A stretch of 5,365 nucleotides of DNA from NCBI GenBank assembly GCA_947497635.1, contig CANMHZ010000100.1:1-5365 (forward strand), given 5' to 3'. The notes beneath the pieces were generated by a model that was given only the letters and a program-made list of their open reading frames with translations, was not told the DNA's origin and made no database searches. Positions 1 through 4,742 of this stretch are shown piece by piece. The DNA is from Helicobacteraceae bacterium. Lineage in GTDB: Bacteria > Campylobacterota > Campylobacteria > Campylobacterales > Sulfurimonadaceae. Made by a program: the position numbers and the translations under genes. The stretch's first letter is position 1. Every line of letters begins with the position of its first letter.

Positions 1-476
1 TTAGGCATACCAAAAGCGTACAAGGCAAGACCACTTTTGATTTTATCCGCAAAATAGTATTCAATTAAGGAAAAAGGGGAAAAAATAAAATCAAGTCCAA
101 TATTACTATAGCTTTTTTCTAAATTGGCTAAATCTTCTCTTGATGCATACTGTGTCCATTGTTGGTCGCGACAAATGACTTTAATCCCTACCGACTTTTC
201 ATTCGATTTTATACACCCGTCGTAGGCACCTTGATTGGGATATTGATTTAAAATACTAGTATAGAAGAAAGGGGAGATATTACTCTTCTCTTTGATGAAA
301 TTATTCATAGCAATCGAAGAGCTATCCCCTTCGAAATGGTGTCGAATCAAATCAATAGTTTTTTTATTTTTGATCGTTAGAACAACTACTTCATGTCCCT
401 CTTCCAGAGCAATAATAGCAATAAAAACTTTCTGAAATGTCCACCCTAGCATCAGATATCCTCTGAGTGTTGACAT
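1..476 (-). CDS. Formyltransferase-like Rossmann protein, N-terminal part (runs off the left edge)
   Basis: This frame stays open from 476 to the window edge, giving 158 complete codons; the C-terminus lies outside. I do not recognise it as a known gene. Its layout resembles the N-terminal domain of the formyltransferase fold (Fmt/ArnA type). It opens with a hydrophobic beta-strand ending in a glycine (Gly11), then a helix, then GHEVVVLT at 27-34. The 16-residue Gly-to-GHE spacing is what I expect from Fmt proteins. A second strand (GLDFIFSPF) comes before an SGLALYAFGMP segment (148-158), which sits where Fmt has GxxNxHPSLLP, but the catalytic Asn and His are absent. It may therefore be a divergent or non-catalytic member, or another Rossmann-type sugar-modifying enzyme. 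Two ATGs are possible. The one at 476 keeps the first strand but has no Shine-Dalgarno. The one at 452 has AGAGGA six bases upstream and shares one base with the recombinase stop, but loses the strand. I chose 476 on fold grounds. Hand-counted G+C over 1-420 is about 35%, lower than its neighbours. Confidence 0.7.
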   Translation of the reverse strand, partial: MSTLRGYLMLGWTFQKVFIAIIALEEGHEVVVLTIKNKKTIDLIRHHFEGDSSSIAMNNFIKEKSNISPFFYTSILNQYPNQGAYDGCIKSNEKSVGIKVICRDQQWTQYASREDLANLEKSYSNIGLDFIFSPFSLIEYYFADKIKSGLALYAFGMP

Positions 477-1297
477 AGTGGATGTGATTTGAGATAATTA
501 TCCATCTTAAGAGCATTCCCCAACTTAGTATAAATCTGCGTCGTCGCCATACTAGCATGACCGAGCAACTCGCTCACATCTGCGATGCGTGCCCCATGGT
601 TCAATAATTCAGTCGCATACGAATGACGAAGCTGATGGGGAGTGACTCTCAACCCAATATCTTCAAATGCCTTAACGAGAGAATATCTTAAACTATTTTC
701 GCTTAATTTTTTACCTAAAGCCTCAAAAACATACTCTTTAGTCGGAGAAAAAACGTGAAATGCTTTGAACTGTTTATAGACTTCCGGAATCATCGGAACA
801 TCTCTCTCTTTATTCCCTTTTCCCAATACACGGCACCACTCTGGCGTAACATCCCCTACTTTGAGATTTGAGAGCTCCGAAATCCGTAGCCCCATCGAAT
901 ACAACATCGTAATCACCAAACTACTCAAAGGGTCAGCGTGCTCCAATGCACTCATAATATGCTCATGCGAAATTGGTTTAGGGAGGGTTTTAGGAACTTT
1001 GATACTCTCATCTCCTCGAAGTTCAACAGTATTACCATTCTCACGAAGGTAGGAGACAAAACTACGAATAGCACTGAGCTTGGACGAAATAGTCTTAGGC
1101 TTTTGCGATGCAATACCAAGGCGCAAAGGCATAAGATTGATTTTCATCCCCCCCTCTTCTTCTACAATTTCTGCTTGATCCAACATCTGCTGAATCGAAA
1201 CGTCATAATTGATAATGCTGTGGGGCGAATACCCCTTAAAACTATCGAGGTATTTTAAAAATGCCTCTTTATCATAACGTAATGATGCCACGCTCAC
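452..1297 (-). CDS. Tyrosine recombinase, XerC/XerD-like
   Basis: This is a site-specific recombinase of 281 residues that cuts and rejoins DNA through a covalent phosphotyrosine. An N-terminal core-binding (SAM-like) domain covers about residues 9-87, and the catalytic domain about 105-265. All expected active-site residues are visible: Arg138 in GLRISEL, Lys160 in GKGNKERDVP, His221 and Arg224 in HQLRHSYATE, His247 in LGHASMATT and the nucleophile Tyr256. The length fits XerC/XerD, whereas the XerH proteins of Helicobacter and Campylobacter, as I recall, are about 350 residues, so I give no symbol. It may be this organism's chromosome-dimer resolvase acting at a dif site with FtsK, but no such site or partner is in the window. 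The start is GTG at 1297, which overlaps the lpxJ stop as GTGA. A weak GGA lies upstream and translation is probably coupled. No phage or integron genes are adjacent, and its place inside a housekeeping operon argues for a core rather than a mobile role. Confidence 0.93.
   Translation of the reverse strand: MSVASLRYDKEAFLKYLDSFKGYSPHSIINYDVSIQQMLDQAEIVEEEGGMKINLMPLRLGIASQKPKTISSKLSAIRSFVSYLRENGNTVELRGDESIKVPKTLPKPISHEHIMSALEHADPLSSLVITMLYSMGLRISELSNLKVGDVTPEWCRVLGKGNKERDVPMIPEVYKQFKAFHVFSPTKEYVFEALGKKLSENSLRYSLVKAFEDIGLRVTPHQLRHSYATELLNHGARIADVSELLGHASMATTQIYTKLGNALKMDNYLKSHPLCQHSEDI
459..464 (-). promoter_or_regulatory. Shine-Dalgarno for the alternative start of the leftmost gene
   Basis: AGAGGA on the minus strand lies six bases upstream of an ATG at 452-450. 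It sits inside the last codons of the recombinase gene. It supports translation starting at 452, contrary to the fold-based choice of 476. Both starts may be used, or the sequence may simply encode Arg-Gly of the longer form. Confidence 0.5.
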
Positions 1298-1917
1298 AAT
1301 GCACGTTCCATAAGCTTATCTTTGATCACTCTTCGAGCTGACTCCATATCAAGCCCTTCCAAATCAATCGGTTCAGAGGCATAAAAATCCAATATTCCAA
1401 AAGGCTTAGGGATGACAAAACGATCCCAACTGGAGAGTTGCCAATATTTCGAGGGTCGGCAATGCAATACAATCACCTTAGAATGTCGCTTTTGTGCCAT
1501 TACAACAACCCCATCGCTCACTTCATAACGAGGGCCCTTAGGGCCATCAGGTGTAATACCAATATCATATCCCTGTGAGAGCGCTTTTAATCCTTGAATA
1601 AGGACTTTTGCGCCCCCTCGTGTTGTCGAACCGTGAATCGTCCCCAATTGAAAAAATCGTACAGTACGCGCAATAATTTGTCCATCGAAATGTTCACTAA
1701 TAAGGAGTTTGACTTTGGGAACGGGGCGAAACTGATAATAGAAATAGGGTTGCATCAACAAATCAGCATGCCAAAAGGCAAAAATAACGGGCTCTTGCGG
1801 AATAATGGAGGGGAGATGAAACTGCTTACGATTGCTCCAATAAAGAAGGCGAATAAGAATCGCTCCTATAAAGGGGACAACCGCAAGGGCGAATGCACGT
1901 AAAAAACGTTTACGCAA
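1294..1917 (-). CDS. lpxJ: Lipid A late acyltransferase of the DUF374 family (LpxJ-like)
   Basis: This inner-membrane-associated enzyme probably adds a secondary acyl chain to lipid A precursors, replacing the LpxL/LpxM type that is not universal in this phylum. It matches DUF374 proteins, of which the H. pylori member Jhp0255 was named LpxJ. With a start at 1917 it has 207 residues: a basic, hydrophobic N-terminal segment (about 5-27) that probably anchors it in the membrane, then FWHADLL with His50 and Asp52 (the acyltransferase HxxxxD-like site), SEHFDG at 74-79, GSTTRGG at 96-102 and TPDGPKGPRY at 122-131. There is no ATG near the N-terminus. TTG codons occur at 1935, 1920 and 1917. I chose 1917 because GGAG lies six bases upstream; the 1935 TTG would give 213 residues without a good Shine-Dalgarno. 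It overlaps the end of miaB by 8 bases and the recombinase start by 4. The same position next to miaB in Helicobacter, as I recall it, supports the assignment. Acyl chain and exact site cannot be told from sequence. Confidence 0.88.
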   Translation of the reverse strand: MRKRFLRAFALAVVPFIGAILIRLLYWSNRKQFHLPSIIPQEPVIFAFWHADLLMQPYFYYQFRPVPKVKLLISEHFDGQIIARTVRFFQLGTIHGSTTRGGAKVLIQGLKALSQGYDIGITPDGPKGPRYEVSDGVVVMAQKRHSKVIVLHCRPSKYWQLSSWDRFVIPKPFGILDFYASEPIDLEGLDMESARRVIKDKLMERAL

Positions 1918-3211
1918 CAATCTCTCCGCTAGCAACGGTGCGGTGAGCCTCCGTGATCTTTACTTTAGCTATTGTTCCCAATAACTCTTCAGATCCTTTA
2001 ACTTTTATCCCTAGATTATTATCACTGCGTCCTGCAACATATCCATCCGAACGTAGCTCTTCAAAGTAAACTTCGACAATTTTCCCCTGATGTTCTAGCT
2101 TAAGCTCATCCAAAATCTCATCATGACGTGCTTGTAAGATATTCAGACGTTCCGAGCCTACTTCAGCATCCACGATATTAGTAAACTGCTCTGCTTCTGT
2201 CAAAGGACGTGGAGAGTATTTGAAACTAAACACTTGCTCAAAACGAACGGCATTGAGTACCTCCATTGTTTGGGCAAAATCCTCATCACTCTCTCCCGGA
2301 AAAGCAACAATAATATCGGTACTGATACTTACATTGGGTACCATTTCACGTAATTTAGCTGCACGATTCAAAAACCACTCTTTCGTATATCCTCGCTTCA
2401 TCGCTTTAAGAATATTCGTTGAACCGCTTTGAAGGGGCATGTGCATTGATTTGCATATTTTTGGATTACGAGCGAACTCTTCGATAAACTCATCGTCCAT
2501 ATGCAACGGATGAGGAGAGGTAAAACGAATACGCTCTAAGCCCTCAAGTGCACTAACACGACGAAGCAACTCTGTAAAGTTCACCTTTTCATGCTCGCCC
2601 GAAAAACGGCGACCATAGTTATTGACATTTTGCCCCAGCAAAAAGACCTCTTTCGCTCCGTTTTCAACCGCACGCCGTGCTTCGGCTACGATCAAATCGG
2701 AGGGAATAGAAATCTCATCGCCACGTGTTTTGGGGACGATACAAAACGTACACTGCTTATCGCACCCGATGGAGATATTAATATAGGCTTTGTAGGCACT
2801 GGTACGAAAATCTTTAAATGCAAATTGTGATTCATCGTAATCAATCTCTATCTCTACCGCTTTGTCTTTATGAAGCACCTGTGCAATTTTTGAGACGTTT
2901 CGCGCCCCAAGAACAAAATTTACATACGGTGCACGCTTGATAATCTCTTTGCCCAAATGGGATGCAGTGCATCCACATACCCCAATTTTTGCATCAGGTT
3001 TTTTGAGTTTATTAAAAACACCCAATTCGGAAAAAAGCTTATGCACGGGTTTTTCACGTACAGAACACGTATTGATGAGGATCAAATCCGCTTCACTCGC
3101 TTCATTAGTGAGCTCATACCCCTCAAGGGCATTTAACTCAGCCACCATATGCTCGGAGTCGCGAACATTCATCGCACACCCCAACGTCTCGATAAAAAGC
3201 TTTTTAGACAT
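1910..3211 (-). CDS. miaB: tRNA-2-methylthio-N6-dimethylallyladenosine synthase MiaB
   Basis: This radical-SAM methylthiotransferase adds a methylthio group to C2 of N6-isopentenyladenosine at position 37 of tRNAs that read UNN codons, acting after MiaA in the cytoplasm. The 433 residues match the family length and domain order. The N-terminal MTTase domain carries the auxiliary [4Fe-4S] cysteines Cys12, Cys49 and Cys81 (in ETLGCAMN, INTCSVRE and CGCTASH). The radical-SAM core carries Cys150, Cys154 and Cys157 in GCDKQCTFCIVP. GQNVNNYG lies at 193-200, MPLQSGS at 258-264 and STDIIVAFPGE at 297-307. A C-terminal TRAM domain (about 372-433) binds tRNA. GQNVN and the close match to MiaB favour MiaB over MtaB or RimO. 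The ATG at 3211 shares one base with the upstream gene's stop (TAATG), with only a weak GAAG before it, so expression is probably coupled to the HP0268-family gene. All catalytic cysteines are present. Confidence 0.97.
   Translation of the reverse strand: MSKKLFIETLGCAMNVRDSEHMVAELNALEGYELTNEASEADLILINTCSVREKPVHKLFSELGVFNKLKKPDAKIGVCGCTASHLGKEIIKRAPYVNFVLGARNVSKIAQVLHKDKAVEIEIDYDESQFAFKDFRTSAYKAYINISIGCDKQCTFCIVPKTRGDEISIPSDLIVAEARRAVENGAKEVFLLGQNVNNYGRRFSGEHEKVNFTELLRRVSALEGLERIRFTSPHPLHMDDEFIEEFARNPKICKSMHMPLQSGSTNILKAMKRGYTKEWFLNRAAKLREMVPNVSISTDIIVAFPGESDEDFAQTMEVLNAVRFEQVFSFKYSPRPLTEAEQFTNIVDAEVGSERLNILQARHDEILDELKLEHQGKIVEVYFEELRSDGYVAGRSDNNLGIKVKGSEELLGTIAKVKITEAHRTVASGEIVA
1924..1927 (-). 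promoter_or_regulatory. Shine-Dalgarno deciding the TTG start of lpxJ
   Basis: GGAG (in GCGGAGAGATTGTTG, minus strand) sits six bases before the TTG at 1917 and three before the TTG at 1920. No comparable motif lies at a usable distance before the TTG at 1935. This site is inside the 3' end of miaB, so ribosomes finishing miaB would be close by. Confidence 0.5.
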
Positions 3212-3453
3212 TATAAGATATGTACTTCATACATATATTCGCTTGCAGAAAGTCCAAACTTCACTTCACGCATATAAAAGCTTTTACCCTCTTTTTCGAA
3301 ATGATCTTGCAATGAAAGCAAATCTTTATGAGAGTTTTCACGATCAAAATAAAGGATCAACGAATTGTTCTTTTCCACCATCTCGGTAAGTTTTTTCAGA
3401 TCGATTTTCTTTGGTTTAGCGTCATTCTCGCTACGCGCAAGTTTTAATTCCAT
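3211..3453 (-). CDS. HP0268-family small protein (putative nuclease)
   Basis: This small protein of 80 residues, rich in Lys and Glu, has no signal peptide or membrane segment and is probably cytoplasmic. It resembles H. pylori HP0268, which is also about 80 residues long, lies beside miaB, and was reported as a nicking endonuclease and purine-preferring ribonuclease. Recognisable shared pieces are DAK near the N-terminus (11-13), NSHKDLL (40-46), a central helix before EKEGKSFY, and the closing YEVHIL. From memory of HP0268 the match spans the whole length, but I cannot confirm its active-site residues here. The ATG at 3453 has AAGGGA seven bases upstream, and the stop overlaps the miaB start by one base. 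It is the first gene of the minus-strand operon, just downstream of a TATAAT box. Its cellular role is unknown; co-transcription with miaB hints at RNA metabolism but does not prove it. Confidence 0.85.
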   Translation of the reverse strand: MELKLARSENDAKPKKIDLKKLTEMVEKNNSLILYFDRENSHKDLLSLQDHFEKEGKSFYMREVKFGLSASEYMYEVHIL

Positions 3454-3460
3454 GGATTCA

Positions 3461-3466
3461 TCCCTT
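3461..3466 (-). promoter_or_regulatory. Shine-Dalgarno of the HP0268-family gene
   Basis: AAGGGA on the minus strand lies seven bases upstream of the ATG at 3453. It is the strongest ribosome binding site of the minus-strand operon and fixes the start. A nearer ATG at the GGGATGAATCC position is out of frame and meets a stop after a few codons. Confidence 0.75.
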
Positions 3467-3494
3467 TGATATGATTGTTCTTGATAATTGGGCT

Positions 3495-3500
3495 ATTATA
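3495..3500 (-). promoter_or_regulatory. -10 box of the minus-strand operon promoter
   Basis: TATAAT, a perfect sigma-70 -10 hexamer, lies on the minus strand, 41 bases upstream of the HP0268-family ATG. This predicts a transcript start near 3488 and a 5' leader of roughly 35 bases. No good -35 hexamer is found at 16-18 bases (TTGAAA at 3512-3507 is only 6 bases away). This fits Campylobacterota promoters, which often lack a -35 and instead have AT-rich periodic sequence upstream, as seen here. It probably drives all five minus-strand genes. Confidence 0.65.
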
Positions 3501-3530
3501 TCGGCGTTTCAATAAATATCCTATTAAGCG

Positions 3531-3545
3531 TTTTTTTTGTACAAT
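3531..3545 (+). promoter_or_regulatory. Candidate nusA promoter (T8-G-TACAAT)
   Basis: A run of eight T is followed by G and TACAAT (3540-3545). This resembles the Campylobacter sigma-70 pattern of a T-rich stretch and G just before the -10 box. It would give a transcript start near 3552 and a leader of about 70 bases before nusA. A second candidate -10 is TATGAT at 3592-3597, which would leave a leader of about 17 bases. Sequence alone does not decide between them. Confidence 0.45.
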
Positions 3546-3554
3546 GTTAATCCT

Positions 3555-3596
3555 TCATAAAAAAGCTTTCCCGTATTCCATTTTATTTTTTTATGA
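3555..3596. repeat. 10-bp perfect inverted repeat in the nusA leader
   Basis: TCATAAAAAA (3555-3564) and TTTTTTATGA (3587-3596) are perfect reverse complements with 22 bases between them, placing the arm centres 32 bp apart, about three helical turns. The right arm overlaps the candidate TATGAT -10 box. It could be an operator, a weak A:U hairpin in the leader RNA, or a chance product of AT-rich sequence. Confidence 0.5.
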
Positions 3597-3608
3597 TCTA
3601 CCCAAAAC

Positions 3609-3613
3609 AAGGA
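3609..3613 (+). promoter_or_regulatory. Shine-Dalgarno of nusA
   Basis: AAGGA lies seven bases upstream of the ATG at 3621. This supports that start over the in-frame ATG three codons later. Confidence 0.75.
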
Positions 3614-3620
3614 TACTCCT

Positions 3621-4742
3621 ATGGAAAATATGTTAGATATTATCGATTCTATCGCTAGTGAAAAAGGTCTAAAGCGTGAAAACGTCACTGAAGCGATTAA
3701 AACTGCTTTTATCCAAACAGGTAAACGCATTATCAATCCAGCCTTCGCTTTTGAAGCCGATGTCGATGAAAAAACGAAACAAATCAAACTTCGTCAAGTC
3801 ATTACCGTCGTTGCTGATGATGCACCTGAACTTGAAGGGAACAATGCAGGGGCGTATATGAGCCTAAGCGGTGCAAAAGAGATTGATGATGAAGCAGAGC
3901 TTGGTGATCAACTTCAAATGGAACATGAACTCGAAACCTATGGTCGAAGTGCTTTTGCGGCACTCCACCGTGAAATTGAATTTCATATCCAACGTCTTGT
4001 TGAAAATGAACTCTACGACAAATACAAAAACAAGATCAATCAAATCGTATCAGGTCGCGTCACCCGTGTGGACAACGATCAAAATACAACAATAGAAATC
4101 GACGAAATCCGTGCTCTCCTCCCAATGAAAAGCCGTATCAAAGGTGAAAAATTCAAAGTTGGGGATGTTGTCAGCGCACTCGTTCGTCGTGTCAATGTCG
4201 ATAAAATTGTAGGAATTTCGATGGAGCTTTCTCGTACTGCTCCTAAATTCCTCGAAGAACTTCTCGCCCTTGAAGTTCCTGAGATCAAAGACGGTATCGT
4301 TATCGTCGAGAAATGTGCCCGTATTCCGGGAGAGCGTGCGAAAATTGCCCTCTACACTAACCGTCCCCAAATCGATCCTATCGGGGCAACGGTAGGTGTT
4401 CGCGGTGTCCGTATCAATGCTGTAAGTGAAGAGCTATGTGGTGAAAACATTGACTGTATTGAGTACAGTGCTTCTCCTGAACTCTTCATCTCTCGTGCTA
4501 TGAGTCCTGCGATTATCAGTGCTGTTAGTGTAACTGAAGATGAAAATGGTGAGCGAAAAGCAATCGTTACTCTCCCAAGCGACCAAAAATCAAAAGCAAT
4601 TGGTAAGAGTGGAATTAATATCCGTCTTGCGTCTATGCTTACAGGGTATATCATCGAACTCAAAGAGCAAGGTGATAGCGCAATAGGACAAGAAGAGAAA
4701 AAAGAGGGACTTAGTTCACTCGAAGCGTTGTTTGGGAATTAA
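3621..4742 (+). CDS. nusA: Transcription termination/antitermination factor NusA
   Basis: NusA binds RNA polymerase and nascent RNA in the cytoplasm, controlling pausing, intrinsic and Rho-dependent termination, and antitermination on rRNA operons. The 373 residues show the standard order: the RNA-polymerase-binding N-terminal domain (about 1-128, opening with MENMLDIIDSIASEKG), an S1 domain (about 139-203, including QIVSGRVTRVD and KVGDVVSALVRRV), KH1 (about 225-295, with PGERAKIAL and DPIGATVGVRGVRI), and KH2 (about 298-350, with the GxxG loop in KAIGKSGINIRLAS). After KH2 only a short acidic tail remains. The two C-terminal acidic repeats of E. coli NusA (495 residues) are absent, which is normal outside the Gammaproteobacteria. 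The gene stands alone on its strand, divergent from the HP0268/miaB operon rather than in the rimP-nusA-infB arrangement of many bacteria. Its TAA stop overlaps the stop of the convergent permease gene. Confidence 0.97.
   Translation: MENMLDIIDSIASEKGLKRENVTEAIKTAFIQTGKRIINPAFAFEADVDEKTKQIKLRQVITVVADDAPELEGNNAGAYMSLSGAKEIDDEAELGDQLQMEHELETYGRSAFAALHREIEFHIQRLVENELYDKYKNKINQIVSGRVTRVDNDQNTTIEIDEIRALLPMKSRIKGEKFKVGDVVSALVRRVNVDKIVGISMELSRTAPKFLEELLALEVPEIKDGIVIVEKCARIPGERAKIALYTNRPQIDPIGATVGVRGVRINAVSEELCGENIDCIEYSASPELFISRAMSPAIISAVSVTEDENGERKAIVTLPSDQKSKAIGKSGINIRLASMLTGYIIELKEQGDSAIGQEEKKEGLSSLEALFGN

Noticed and set aside
452..1297. Phage or integron integrase with an attachment site
   Set aside because: No tRNA gene, direct repeats, excisionase or phage genes are visible, and the gene is embedded in an operon by a four-base overlap.
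2937..3389. 150-residue plus-strand frame opposite miaB and the HP0268-family gene
   Set aside because: It lies antisense to two well-supported genes and resembles no family; it exists only because of the codon bias of the real strand.
3544..3636. Possible 30-residue upstream ORF overlapping the nusA start
   Set aside because: It has no Shine-Dalgarno, its ATG lies inside the candidate TACAAT box, and its codons look like AT-rich noncoding sequence.
3524..3787. 87-residue minus-strand frame across the nusA start
   Set aside because: It is antisense to the conserved NusA N-terminus and the promoter region, with no family resemblance; a shadow frame.
4050..4663. Minus-strand frames opposite the S1 and KH domains of nusA
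   Set aside because: They mirror conserved NusA coding sequence and have no ribosome binding site or recognisable domain.
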